From: Bin125 sp026705025
Lineage (GTDB): Bacteria; Chloroflexota; Dehalococcoidia; Bin125
Assembly (NCBI GenBank): GCA_026705025.1
Contig: JAPPBN010000008.1
Coordinates: forward strand, 1 to 34,206
Reading direction: 5' to 3'
DNA length: 34,206 bases
In this document: positions 1 to 8,405 of the stretch, piece after piece
Position numbering within the stretch: position 1 is the stretch's first letter
Layout of the letters: each line of letters opens with the position of its first letter
Program-made: the position numbers and the translations under genes
The notes under the pieces: model-generated
Told to the model about the DNA's origin: nothing
The model's input: only the letters and a program-made list of their open reading frames with translations
Databases searched by the model: none

Positions 1-1026
1 GCTGCCTACGCCTCCGCCGACGCGCGCATCTGGCGGGCGCCGTCGGGTAGCGCCGTGCTCAGCCTCCAGGAAGCCCTCACCTACCTGGGCGCCGAAGGCG
101 AGTGGGCGGTCGAACGGCCGCCGGAACCGAGCACCGTCCCGCGGCCGCTGCCCGCCGCGACGCGAGCGCGCGAGCCGGATTGGCTGCTCCCGGCTCGGCT
201 CAAGCCGGCGGAGAAGCGCAGCCTCGACCTGGTCGGCGACTGGCCCTGGGTGAGGCCCGATCACCTGGCCGCGCTGCTCGGCGTCGAACGCCGCCGGGTC
301 TCCCAGCTCACTGCGAGCCTGGAGCGCCACGAACTGCTCACCGCTGATCGGATCGACGGCCAGCGCCGGTTCGTCCTCAGCGACCGCGGACTGGCCCTGT
401 TCGCGCGCCGTGACCGCGCCTCGGTCGCGGCGGCGCGCAAGCGCTGGAGCGCCGAGCCGCTCGACCCTGAGGCGCCCCTCGACTGGCGCAACCTGCGAGG
501 CGGCCGGACGCGCCAGCTGCTGCGCCACCTCGTCCATACCGAAGCCGTGCACGGGCTCCTGGCGGCGCTGGCTGACCAGGCCCGTTCGAACGGCTCGGAG
601 CTCGCCCAGATCGAACCGCCCCACAGGGCTTCGCGCTACTTCCGCCTCCAGGACCGCTTACGCTCCGTCCAGCCCGATGCCTTCGGCGTTCTCCGATGTG
701 ACAGACGCGATCAACCGTTCTTCCTCGAGTGGGAGCGGCGCGCAATCCGGCCCTCGACGATGGCCGCCAAGCTGGCGCCCTACCTGCGCTACTACTCGTC
801 CAAGCGCCCGCTCGAGGATCATGGTGCGATCCCGCTCGTGCTGGTCGTGTTTGAGGACGAACTGGCAGCCGATCACTTCCTCAGGGTGGCGCAGGAGGAG
901 CAGGTGCGAACCGGAGTCCCCCTGCCGCTTCGGGTCAGCGACCGCACTGCCCTGTCTCAACGTGGGCCGCTGGGCTCCGCATGGCGAACCACCGATCGGA
1001 CGGCAGCGGGATCGGTCTTCGGCTGA
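1..1026 (+). CDS. Replication-relaxation family protein (5' end outside window)
   Basis: The frame is open to base 1, so the true start probably lies outside the window; the first in-window start is GTG at 55 (323 aa from there). Residues about 50-115 of that product read as a winged helix-turn-helix (LAALLGVERRRVSQLTASL, then LSDRGLALFARRD). Residues about 204-247 carry the pattern RPDAFGVL, FFLEWERRAIRPS and KLAPYLRYY, which I recognise from the replication-relaxation family (Replic_Relax), DNA-binding proteins of plasmids and integrative conjugative elements thought to act with relaxase or replication proteins. The family match is from memory of its motifs. Codon use looks normal and there is no internal damage, unlike the genes to its right. 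It ends 10 bases before a convergent decayed gene. Its presence hints that the window is part of, or next to, a mobile element. Confidence 0.75.
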   Translation, partial: AAYASADARIWRAPSGSAVLSLQEALTYLGAEGEWAVERPPEPSTVPRPLPAATRAREPDWLLPARLKPAEKRSLDLVGDWPWVRPDHLAALLGVERRRVSQLTASLERHELLTADRIDGQRRFVLSDRGLALFARRDRASVAAARKRWSAEPLDPEAPLDWRNLRGGRTRQLLRHLVHTEAVHGLLAALADQARSNGSELAQIEPPHRASRYFRLQDRLRSVQPDAFGVLRCDRRDQPFFLEWERRAIRPSTMAAKLAPYLRYYSSKRPLEDHGAIPLVLVVFEDELAADHFLRVAQEEQVRTGVPLPLRVSDRTALSQRGPLGSAWRTTDRTAAGSVFG

Positions 1027-1036
1027 TCGCCGACGA

Positions 1037-2067
1037 TCAGCCCGACCCCGCTGGATGCTCTGCCATGCCCCGGCGGACCGACGTGTGAAGCGTGGAACGC
1101 TTCGCTCCGTGCGGACCGCCTGCCCCGATGTCGAAGTAGGCCAGGACCCCTCTGAGCCACTCGTCCGATGTTGGGCGCTCCAGGATCGTGTCCGGCAGGG
1201 CGGTCAGGCGACCCGCCGCGTCACCCGCACCGAGAGATGGCGTGTGGCCGGATGATGAGCGCGGACGGCGTCGAACAGCGTGGCAATCAGCCAGCCGACC
1301 GCGGCTGGCGACCACTCCGGCAGCGACACCGCTACGCCGCTCTCAACCCGCTGCTAATCAATTCCTCGCCACTCAGATTGAGCGGCTTGACCGTCCGGCA
1401 CCGCGACCGGAGGCCCGATCTCAAATGGTCCCGAATGGATTTGCTGGATGAACGAGAACACTGGCGCCGCCGCGCGTTCGTCCCATCCGTCAGCCGCGAG
1501 CGTTGCGACCGCACCAACGCGAGTTGGAACGGCGAGGACGTTGAACCAGTTGAGCACGCCGGCAAGCGGCGACAGCTGGGAGCGCCGTTCAGGCGTCAGG
1601 TAGGCGGCCGACACTTGGAGACCGGTGACATCGACATCCCCGAAGCGTCGCAAGGCGTCGTCCAGACGCTGGACGAGCGGCGGGATCGCCACCACCGGAT
1701 CGGTGGATGGGCCTCGCTCAAGGGGATGCGGCGCGTACACATACCCGGCAGGAACGAGGTTGGCGATCGCCTCGTCGGACCGCGTCGGTAGCGAGGCAGC
1801 CTCCGTCGCATCGATCGCCGGACCGACATCGAGCCCGACCTGCGCCCGGCCAATTTCAGGATCATGAGGGTCGGAGTTCAGCGTGGCCTCTTCCATCGAC
1901 CAGAGCGGCTGCGCAAGTTCGGGAGCGCGTGATTCGTACAGGTTCGACCAACGCATCAGCTCTGGGCGCGCAAGGAAGACGCTGTAGAGGTCTTCCTCGG
2001 CGCTCGAGTCGAGCAGGTTGGGAATGGCCTGACGTTGGCCGTACGCTGCGACTATCAGCGTCGTCAT
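1037..2067 (-). pseudogene. Decayed hypothetical gene (amber stop plus frameshift)
   Basis: An ATG at 2067 opens 237 aa of natural-looking sequence (starts MTTLIVAAYGQRQAIPNLL) that stops at TAG 1354-1356. Reading on in the same frame gives clearly coherent protein (LPEWSPAAVGWLIATLFDAV). This then continues, after a shift near 1235-1250, in another frame (LGAGDAAGRLTALPDTILER, then SDEWLRGVLAYFDIG) to about 1037. The gene was therefore once about 340 aa and is now broken by one amber codon and one indel. I do not recognise the family; there is no signal peptide or obvious motif. It starts 12 bases after the stop of the next gene upstream on the same strand, so the two were probably co-transcribed. 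It converges on the replication-relaxation gene. Confidence 0.55.
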
Positions 2068-2079
2068 GGTGCCCTGCGC

Positions 2080-2471
2080 CTACCATGCCAACGGCCTGCA
2101 CCTGACGTTGGTGGACTTGTAGACCTTGTCATCTGGATCACTCTGGCCGACGAGTTCGACATCGATGATGCTGCGGTAACCGATCGCCGCGGATGTGCTG
2201 CACCGGATCCGCGCGGGCGTCCCGCGACCGGCTCCGCCACCTGGACGGATGCGTGATTCGCTCCTGTTGAGCGTTTTCCAGTGGCAGTCGTTGGGGTTGT
2301 AGACATTGCAGAGCCACACTTGAAGATGGACCTCAACGTCGGCGTACTCCGGGCAGCCCCAGGTGATGGCGGACACGGTCCATCAGCCGTGCGCCGACAC
2401 CGCGTCGTTGGAAGACGACAAGCGCGCGCGAACACCGTGGCTCGCGTAGCTGCACTGCGTCGATGATTGGT
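2080..2471 (-). pseudogene. Cysteine-containing hypothetical protein fragment, interrupted by TGA
   Basis: From GTG 2376 to TAG 2080 there is a 98-aa coherent product (WGCPEYADVEVHLQVWLCNV, YNPNDCHWKTLNRSESRIR, SIIDVELVGQSDPDDKVYKS). The same frame continues upstream past a TGA at 2383-2385 with more protein-like sequence (DIYQSSTQCSYASHGVRARL), and stays open toward 2600. The Cys and Trp content and polar composition suggest an exported small protein, but no clear signal peptide was found. It lies 12 bases upstream of the next minus-strand gene. Function unknown. The TGA could be a true decay mutation or a sequence error. Confidence 0.4.
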
Positions 2472-2612
2472 AGATGTCGCCTGCCAGTTCGTCCAGCCTG
2501 GCCGCTAGAGTGGATGGACTACTAGGAGGCGAGAGCAGCCTGTCTGCCGATGCCCTGGAACCGCTCAGGAAGACTAGGGACGCGGGGGCCTGCAGAGAAG
2601 GGGGAGACGATT

Positions 2613-3485
2613 GTGACGGCTTCGGATGGAGACACTTCGGTTCCCGATTACACGATGGGTTACTCGGAGGATTACATTCAGTTCCTATCGAGCGAGCGAG
2701 CGCAGTATGCGATCGCCTTCCTGGAGCCCCAGCTCAGTGCCGGCCTTCGGCTGCTTGATCTGGGCTCAGGACCGGGACATGTGACGGCGGCCCTGGCCCA
2801 GCGGGTGGCGCCGGGCGAGACGATCGGGATCGACATCAATCCCTCGCAGCTGGAGGCAGCTCGAGCGCTTGCCTCAGGGCAGGCTGGTGCCAACCTGTCC
2901 TTCGAGCTGGCCGATGCAGCCCGACTGCCCTTCGCGGACGGCTCGTTTGACGTGGTCAGTTGCTGCGATCTCTTGGCCTACCAACCGGAGCCCGCGGTGG
3001 TCCTGGCGGAGGCGCACCGAGTGCTCAAGCCAGGCGGACTGATCTACTGCCGCGAGATGATCATCGAGTCTAGCTTCGTCCATCCGGACACGCCTGAACT
3101 GGCCCGCGGCTGGGAGATCTTCGCTGATTTGCTGGAGGCGGACGACGGGCATCCGCAGATCGGCAAACAACTCATGTGGTACCTGACGGACCGCGGATAT
3201 CGAGACCTGCGTCTGTCGCTGACCTTCGAGACTTACGCCGAGAACTCCTCGGTGGAGCGCTTCCACCGGCTGGTCGCCACCTGGTTCCGGTCTTCTGAGA
3301 TCACGATGCCGGTGCTGCAGTACGAGGCCGGGTCTGCAGGCGAACTGGAGCAGTTTGACGAAGCGCTTGCGCGCTGGTGGCGGACGCCGGGAGCGTACGC
3401 CGCGATCGCGTTCGGCCAAGCCACCGCCCGCAAGTCATCGCGTGTTGGCTGGGCGTATCCATGCGCGTCAGCACTGCGCGCGTAG
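2613..3485 (+). CDS. Class I SAM-dependent methyltransferase
   Basis: The GTG at 2613 is chosen because a purine-rich ribosome binding site (GGGGGAG) sits 6 bases upstream; an in-frame ATG at 2550 lacks one and gives an unlikely N-terminus. The 290-aa product has motif I LLDLGSGPGHVTAAL (residues about 45-60), the acidic ribose-binding strand IGIDINPSQLEAA, the post-II segment LPFADGSFDVVSCCDLL and the hinge AEAHRVLKPGGLIYCREM. These define a Rossmann-fold methyltransferase of the UbiE/Methyltransf_11 or _25 type. The acceptor substrate cannot be told from sequence. The gene is intact and ends overlapping the 3' end of a convergent MarR-type gene by 18 bases. The last 15 residues (after ARK) look unlike the family and may be new sequence created where the two genes meet. 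Confidence 0.88.
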   Translation: MTASDGDTSVPDYTMGYSEDYIQFLSSERAQYAIAFLEPQLSAGLRLLDLGSGPGHVTAALAQRVAPGETIGIDINPSQLEAARALASGQAGANLSFELADAARLPFADGSFDVVSCCDLLAYQPEPAVVLAEAHRVLKPGGLIYCREMIIESSFVHPDTPELARGWEIFADLLEADDGHPQIGKQLMWYLTDRGYRDLRLSLTFETYAENSSVERFHRLVATWFRSSEITMPVLQYEAGSAGELEQFDEALARWWRTPGAYAAIAFGQATARKSSRVGWAYPCASALRA

Positions 3486-3779
3486 CAGGTGCTTGAGCGC
3501 GCGTTTGAGCAGGCGCTTCTTCACCAGCGACTGAACCAGGCGGCTGAACGCCGGCACCTCGATCACGATCGATGCGGAGAGTTCAGCTGCGGTCACGCCG
3601 GGTCGAGCCGCCACCGATTCCAGTGCCAGCAACTCGTCCAGCGACAAATCGACGGCGGACAGGCGGTCGTTCAACAGCTTGTGCGCGGCCAGGCCCAGAT
3701 TCCGGAGTTGCACCGCGATGGGCGCGCTGCCGAACGCCTCGTCAACATCACCCGAACCAGCCCGAGATTTGGAAGACAT
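3468..3779 (-). CDS. MarR-type regulator, C-terminally shortened
   Basis: From ATG 3779 the product is 103 aa (a further in-frame start exists at 3860). It contains a MarR-like core: the dimerisation helix VQLRNLGLAAHKLLNDRL, then LSLDELLALESVAARPGVTA, and the helix-turn-helix ELSASIVIEVPAFSRLVQSL followed by VKKRLLKR. MarR proteins usually run 140-150 aa with a beta-hairpin wing and a closing helix; here the wing is missing and the protein ends in a short basic tail, so it may be truncated and possibly inactive. It is transcribed divergently from the surface-protein gene at 3965/4011, the classic position for a regulator of that gene. The family call is from pattern recognition. Confidence 0.55.
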   Translation of the reverse strand: MSSKSRAGSGDVDEAFGSAPIAVQLRNLGLAAHKLLNDRLSAVDLSLDELLALESVAARPGVTAAELSASIVIEVPAFSRLVQSLVKKRLLKRALKHLLRAQC

Positions 3780-3864
3780 CTTTAGGCTGCCTGCTACACC
3801 ATTGATGCTAGCGAATCCGCGCGGCGCGGGATGCGGATCACCGTAGCTGGCCGAGAACATATTG

Positions 3865-3912
3865 TTGCAGATTTAACAGTATTGGCTGCAATCATGCAAT
3901 AGCGCAGTATTG
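3865..3912. promoter_or_regulatory. AT-rich repeat-bearing region in the divergent promoter, possible MarR operator
   Basis: Between the MarR-type gene and the dehydrogenase gene lies a stretch clearly richer in A and T than its surroundings. It holds two copies of CAGTATTG (3877-3884 and 3905-3912), an inverted pair TTGCAG (3865-3870) and CTGCAA (3886-3891), and an imperfect palindrome beginning ATTGG and ending GCAAT (3881-3900). MarR proteins bind such short palindromes in their own divergent promoters. The function is inferred from position and symmetry only. Confidence 0.35.
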
Positions 3913-3948
3913 TGCGCGGATGAGCGTTCGCCGGCCAGAGGCCGTTCG

Positions 3949-3967
3949 GAGAGGAGTCTGCCGAATG
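3949..3967 (+). promoter_or_regulatory. Ribosome binding site with ATG upstream of the C10 tract
   Basis: AGAGGAG (3950-3956) stands 8 bases before ATG 3965-3967, the best ribosome binding site in this intergenic region. The codons that follow are CAA, CAG and then the C tract. This start is out of frame with the dehydrogenase with ten C's, and in frame with nine. The alternative start ATG 4011, which begins a normal signal peptide, has only a weak site in front of it. Confidence 0.5.
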
Positions 3968-3973
3968 CAACAG

Positions 3974-3983
3974 CCCCCCCCCC
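3974..3983 (+). repeat. Poly-C tract (10 C), candidate phase-variation switch A
   Basis: Ten C's are followed by five G's. From ATG 3965, ten C's lead to TGA at 4001, eleven lead to TGA at 4009, and nine give an open frame straight into the secreted sugar dehydrogenase. As read here the upstream start is therefore off. If translation instead starts at ATG 4011, the tract lies in the leader and could act on transcription or on leader folding. Confidence 0.6.
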
Positions 3984-4010
3984 GGGGGAGCCCACACGAG
4001 TGAACCGTTG

Positions 4011-5567
4011 ATGAGGCGGGCCTGGCCACCGATCTTCGGGCTGTTGCTCGGCGGACTATCGTTGTTCGCGTTCTCGGCCTGGGTGTCGCCCGAAGTGGTG
4101 CAAACATCGAACACGACCCGAACGGTCGAGGAGAATCGCCCGGTCGGCACGGTTGTGGGCGCACCAGTAACTGATGTCAGTCTGGTCGGGGGAGCGGTCC
4201 ATACCCTCTCAGGCGCTGGCGCAGACCGCTTCAGCGTCGACCCCGCCACGGGTCAGCTGAGCACCGCCAAGGAGCTGGACCACGAGACGCGCGCCACCTA
4301 CCGGTTGGGCGTAAAGATCACACATGACGGCGGTGCCGTGAGCATTCCCGTGCGGATCGTCGTGACCGATGTCGAAGAACCAGGCGTCATCGCAGTTGGC
4401 CCTCAGACGCTTCGCGCCGGTAGCGTGATCCGAGCACGGCTCAACGATCCCGACGGGCACAATCCAGAGAATGTGATCTGGGATTGGAGTGTCTCAGCAG
4501 ATCGCGTCCGTTACGAGTTTACGGCGGCGGGGCTCGCGGGCATCCAACCCGGCAAATCGGCCGAGGCAGCGGCTTTCGTGCCGGCTGCCGAACACGCCGG
4601 AATGTATCTCAAGATTCAGGTCCGCTACACCGACCGACGCAGCACGAGATACTTCGACAAGACGGCGGAGTGGATCTCTACTGTGCCGATCGCTGCTGCC
4701 CAAACGCTGCCAAACGTGACGGTGCGCCCGCTCGTCTCCGGTCGCTCCATCCCTTGGGATATTGCGTTCGCGCCGGACGGCACGATGCTGTTCACGGAGC
4801 GCGGCGGCAAGCTCTGGAGCAGGCGGCTCGACGGTCGGCTCGAGGAAGTCGACATCGGGTCCCGCTACATCTATACCAGCAGGTATGCGGGTCTGATGGG
4901 CCTCGCCGTTGATCCAGACTTCGCGACCAATCGACGCTTCTACACCTGTCTGAGCGCTTGGCGCGAGGTCCAGGTGATCGCATGGACGATCGATGCGGAG
5001 TATCTCCGTGCCGTGCGAGTCGCGGACCCGCTGGTCGGCGACATTCCATTCGGTGGATTCCGCCGGCACGTGGGTTGTCGGATTCGCTTCGGCCCGGACA
5101 AGTATCTGTGGATCACGACCGGCGACGGCGACCTGGCGGGCACGGCGCAAGATCGCAACTCGCTGGCCGGCAAGCTGCTGCGGGTGGATGCGCAGACCGG
5201 CGAGGGCGCGCCCGACAATCCCTTCGCCGATCCCGACGATCCGACCAAGAAGACGCCCGTCTACACCTACGGGCACCGCAATCCGCAGGGTCTGGCCTTC
5301 CGGCCCGGCACCGAGCAGGTCTGGCTGGTGGAGCACGGCCCCAATCACGACGATGAGATCAATCTGATCGTCAAGGGCGGCAACTACGGCTGGGATCCGA
5401 CACCCCCGTATGGCGAGAATGTGCCGATGACCGACCTCCGGCCTTCCCGGACGCGATCGAGGCGAAGTGGCAATCAGGCTTTCCCGCGATCGCGACAAGC
5501 GGCGCCGTTTTCCTCGGTGGCGACGGTTGGGGCCTGTGGAGCGGCCGACTGGCCGTGGCTCAGCTGA
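4011..5567 (+). CDS. Secreted cadherin-like / PQQ-dependent sugar dehydrogenase (N-terminal part of a frameshifted gene)
   Basis: ATG 4011 begins a signal peptide (MRRAWPPIFGLLLGGLSLFA). Next comes a cadherin-type domain (residues about 35-125: VEENRPVGTVVG, then ADRFSVDPATGQLSTAKELD), a second Ig-like domain (to about 230), and then the glucose/sorbosone dehydrogenase beta-propeller: WDIAFAPDGTMLFTERGGKL, GLMGLAVDPDFATNRRFY, YGHRNPQGLAFRPG and NHDDEINLIVKGGNYGWDP. These propeller motifs are typical of PQQ-dependent aldose dehydrogenases, which oxidise sugars outside the membrane. After about base 5435 the frame is wrong: the last ~40 residues are not propeller-like, while the +2 frame reads AFPDAIEAKWQSGFPAIATS and leads into the next entry. 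One indel thus splits a single gene of roughly 1,460 aa. Expression may also depend on the C tract just upstream. Confidence 0.8.
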   Translation: MRRAWPPIFGLLLGGLSLFAFSAWVSPEVVQTSNTTRTVEENRPVGTVVGAPVTDVSLVGGAVHTLSGAGADRFSVDPATGQLSTAKELDHETRATYRLGVKITHDGGAVSIPVRIVVTDVEEPGVIAVGPQTLRAGSVIRARLNDPDGHNPENVIWDWSVSADRVRYEFTAAGLAGIQPGKSAEAAAFVPAAEHAGMYLKIQVRYTDRRSTRYFDKTAEWISTVPIAAAQTLPNVTVRPLVSGRSIPWDIAFAPDGTMLFTERGGKLWSRRLDGRLEEVDIGSRYIYTSRYAGLMGLAVDPDFATNRRFYTCLSAWREVQVIAWTIDAEYLRAVRVADPLVGDIPFGGFRRHVGCRIRFGPDKYLWITTGDGDLAGTAQDRNSLAGKLLRVDAQTGEGAPDNPFADPDDPTKKTPVYTYGHRNPQGLAFRPGTEQVWLVEHGPNHDDEINLIVKGGNYGWDPTPPYGENVPMTDLRPSRTRSRRSGNQAFPRSRQAAPFSSVATVGACGAADWPWLS

Positions 5568-8386
5568 AGCAGAAGTACTTGACGGTCTTTGAGTTCGACG
5601 AAGGCGGCACACTACTCAGCGAAGTGCGCGTGCCCGACCTCGATCAAGTCTGGGGGCGACTGCGCTCTCCTGTGCTCGGTCCCGACGGGGCGCTGTACGT
5701 CACGACCTCGAATGGGCCCGGCAAGGATTACATCCTGCAGGTCTTCGGACCGACGACGCCGCGCATCGACGGTCCGGATGCCGTGTCGTATGCCAGCGGC
5801 GGAACGAAGCCGGTGGCTGCGCTTAGCGCGCATCACCTCTCGGCGCCGGTGAGTTGGACGCTGGGCGGCGAGGACGCCGCACACTTCGTCGTCAGTGCTG
5901 ACGGCGTCCTGCGTTTCCGGTCAGTGCCGCAGTTCGGCGCGCCGCACGACGCAAACGCCGACAATCTGTACCGCGTACTCGTGGAAGCAGCTGGAGATGA
6001 CGGCGGCACAGCCAGGCTGGCGGTCGCCGTCACGGTGTCGGGTGAGGGACCGCTCGTGACCGTCACAGCGGGCAGCGACATCACCGAGGGCGGCGACGCC
6101 CGCTTCACGGTGTCAGCGAGTCCCGCGCCGTCTTCGCCGCTTGTGGTTGGCGTCAGGGTCAGTCAGCAGGGCGACTTCGGCGCGACGACCAGCGCGCAGA
6201 CGGTCACGATCCCAACCAGCGGCAGCGCGACTGTGACAGTAGCCACTGCCGACGATGACGCGGACGAGCCGGATGGCTCGGTCACGGTCGCGGTTGAAGA
6301 AGGAGACGGATACACCGTTTCCAGCGCCGACGGATCCACCTCTGTGGTCGTCGCTGACAACGACGACTCGCCGCCCGAGATCAGTGTGAGCGGGGGTAGC
6401 GACATCACCGAGGGCGGCAGTGCAGGGTTCACGGTCAGCGCCGACCCAGCGCCATCAGATCCGCTGCCGGTGAGCGTGACAGTCAGCGGGAGCGGCGACT
6501 ACGGCGCAACCACTGGTTCGCGGACGCTCACGATCCCAACCAGCGGCAGCGCCACACTGCACATCGAGACCAGCGACGACAGCGCAGACGAACCGGACGG
6601 CTCGGTCAGCGTGACCGTCGACACGGGCGACGGCTATACGGTGTCCAGCTCGGACGGCTCAGCCTCAGTGGGCGTTGCCGATGACGATGACCCGCCGCCG
6701 GCAACGCCAGTGGTGCGGATCAGCGGGGCGTCGAGCGGCGAAGAGGGAGAGGACGTGACCTTCACGCTGTCGGCGACGCCAGCTCCAACCGCCCCGCTGT
6801 CGGTCAATGTGACCGTCAGTCAAGACGGCGAGTTCGGCGTCAGCACCGGAACCCAGGCCGTGACGATCACCACGAGCGGCAGCGCGACGCTGAGGCTGAG
6901 CACCACGGACGACGACACAGACGAGTCTCACGGCTTAGTTCTCCTGTCGCTGAACGCCGGCAGCGGGTATGGCGTGGGCAAGCCTGCACTTGAGTCGGTG
7001 CTCGTGTTCGACAATGACGACCCGCCGCCCGCAAGGCCCGAGATCAGCATCAGTGCCGGTGGTGCAGTTGCCGAGGGCGGAGACGCGCAGTTCACCGTCA
7101 CTGCGACTCCCGCACCGGCAGCGCCGCTGTCGGTCAATCTGACCGTCAGCCAGGACGGCGACTTCGGCGCGACGACCGGTTCGCGGGCCGTCTCCATCCC
7201 GACGAGCGGCAGCGCGAGCGTGACCGTTGGCACCACAGACGACAGCAATGACGAGTCGGACGGTTCGGTCAGCGTGAGTGTGGCCGCCGGCAACGGCTAC
7301 ACAGTGTCGAGCTCGCAGGTCTCAGCCAGTGTGCCCGTGTTGGACAACGACGATCCGCCGAAGCCGGAGGTCAGCGTCACTGCGGGCAGCGAGATCACCG
7401 AGGGCGACGACGCGACGTTTACCCTTACCGCGAGCCCGGTGCCGACTACGCCGCTCTCGGTCAGTGTCTCTGTCAGCCAAACGGGAGATTTCGGCGTAAC
7501 GAGTGGTTCCCGGCAAGTCACGATCCCCGCCAGCGGCACTGCGACGCTGACAATCGGGACCACCGACGACACTACGGACGAGCCGAAGGGCTCTGTCAGC
7601 GTGGCCGCGAACACGGGCAACGGCTACACAGTGTCGAGCTCGCAGGGCTCAGCCACCGTGCCCGTGTCGGACAACGACGATCCGCCGAAGCCAGAGGTCA
7701 GCGTCACTGCGGGCAGCGAGATTACCGAGGGCGCCAATGCAAGCTTCACCGTCACGGCGACTCCCGCACCGGTGGCGCCGCTGTCAGTCAATGTGACCGT
7801 CAGCCAGGTCGGCGACTTCGGCGCGACGACTGGCTCGCGCACAGTGACCATTCCCAGCAGCGGCAGCGTGACGTTATCCATCAGAACCACCGACGACAGC
7901 GCAGATGAGGCGGATGGCTCCGTCAGCGTGGCCGTGAATGCCAGCGACGGCCACACCGTTTCGCCTACCTGGGGTTCTGCATCCGTGGCCGTGTCCGACA
8001 ACGACGACGCGCCGCCGCTGGACTCGCCGGAGGTCTTGCTCACTGGGGACGCCTCGATTGGCGAGGGGGAGTATCCCAACTTCCTGGAGTTCCATGTCGA
8101 ACTAAGCAGAGCGTCGGGGGAAGACGTCACGGTGCGCTATGAGGTGCGCCCCGGCACGGCTGAGCCGCACCTGGACTACTCAGGCGGCTACGGCCAGGTC
8201 GTGTTCTACGCGGGCCGGACGCAGGCGTCGCTGATCGTTCGCGTGCGCGACGATGCCCGCCGCGAGTGTGACGAAACGTTGACCGTCGTGCTCACGGAGG
8301 TGGTTGGGGGCGCTGTCATCGGTAACGCCAAGACGGCCACTGGCACCATCACCGACGATGACCGAACAGACGTCCGGACATGCTGA
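5555..8386 (+). CDS. Calx-beta repeat region of the same secreted protein (C-terminal part)
   Basis: This frame is the continuation of the sugar dehydrogenase; its coherent sequence already begins near 5440, before the ATG at 5555. It finishes the propeller (AQLKQKYLTVFEF, GPDGALYVTTSNGPGKDYIL). A cadherin-like domain follows (VSWTLGGEDAAHFVVSADGV), then six ~109-residue Calx-beta-like repeats, each with an ITEGG start, a DFGATTG turn, a TIPTSGSATLT strand, a TTDD..DE acidic loop and a GYTVSSS..SASV..DNDDPP end, and a seventh, more classical Calx-beta domain (FLEFHVELSRASGEDVTVRY, then LIVRVRDDA and TGTITDDD). Calx-beta domains are calcium-binding beta-sandwiches common in adhesins. No sortase, PEP-CTERM or type IX sorting signal is visible at the C-terminus, which ends TDVRTC. 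A strong hairpin follows the stop. Confidence 0.85.
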   Translation: MAQLKQKYLTVFEFDEGGTLLSEVRVPDLDQVWGRLRSPVLGPDGALYVTTSNGPGKDYILQVFGPTTPRIDGPDAVSYASGGTKPVAALSAHHLSAPVSWTLGGEDAAHFVVSADGVLRFRSVPQFGAPHDANADNLYRVLVEAAGDDGGTARLAVAVTVSGEGPLVTVTAGSDITEGGDARFTVSASPAPSSPLVVGVRVSQQGDFGATTSAQTVTIPTSGSATVTVATADDDADEPDGSVTVAVEEGDGYTVSSADGSTSVVVADNDDSPPEISVSGGSDITEGGSAGFTVSADPAPSDPLPVSVTVSGSGDYGATTGSRTLTIPTSGSATLHIETSDDSADEPDGSVSVTVDTGDGYTVSSSDGSASVGVADDDDPPPATPVVRISGASSGEEGEDVTFTLSATPAPTAPLSVNVTVSQDGEFGVSTGTQAVTITTSGSATLRLSTTDDDTDESHGLVLLSLNAGSGYGVGKPALESVLVFDNDDPPPARPEISISAGGAVAEGGDAQFTVTATPAPAAPLSVNLTVSQDGDFGATTGSRAVSIPTSGSASVTVGTTDDSNDESDGSVSVSVAAGNGYTVSSSQVSASVPVLDNDDPPKPEVSVTAGSEITEGDDATFTLTASPVPTTPLSVSVSVSQTGDFGVTSGSRQVTIPASGTATLTIGTTDDTTDEPKGSVSVAANTGNGYTVSSSQGSATVPVSDNDDPPKPEVSVTAGSEITEGANASFTVTATPAPVAPLSVNVTVSQVGDFGATTGSRTVTIPSSGSVTLSIRTTDDSADEADGSVSVAVNASDGHTVSPTWGSASVAVSDNDDAPPLDSPEVLLTGDASIGEGEYPNFLEFHVELSRASGEDVTVRYEVRPGTAEPHLDYSGGYGQVVFYAGRTQASLIVRVRDDARRECDETLTVVLTEVVGGAVIGNAKTATGTITDDDRTDVRTC
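6053..8386 (+). repeat. Seven tandem Calx-beta coding repeats (period 324-336 bp)
   Basis: Repeat units start at 6053, 6377, 6710, 7040, 7367, 7694 and 8030. Units 4/5 and 5/6 share about 110 bp of nearly identical DNA across their joints (around 7300-7410 and 7622-7735), the mark of recent duplication by unequal recombination. The seventh unit is more diverged and has a close inverted copy at 22226-22408. Confidence 0.9.
8084..8266 (+). repeat. Dispersed inverted repeat with 22226-22408
   Basis: The DNA coding for the last Calx-beta domain reads, with about nine in ten bases the same by eye and no length change over 183 bp, as the reverse complement of 22226-22408. Both encode the block around HLDYSGGY and LIVRVRDD. 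Such a pair could support inversion or gene conversion across 14 kb. Confidence 0.75.
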
Positions 8387-8405
8387 AGCCGATCGCATCC
8401 TAGCC

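Noticed and set aside
4494..5612. 372-aa minus-strand open frame
   Set aside because: Antisense of the dehydrogenase propeller, whose motifs are unmistakable on the plus strand.
6053..8386. CRISPR-like or satellite array
   Set aside because: The 324-336 bp repeats are in frame and encode Calx-beta domains; there are no short identical repeats with unique spacers.
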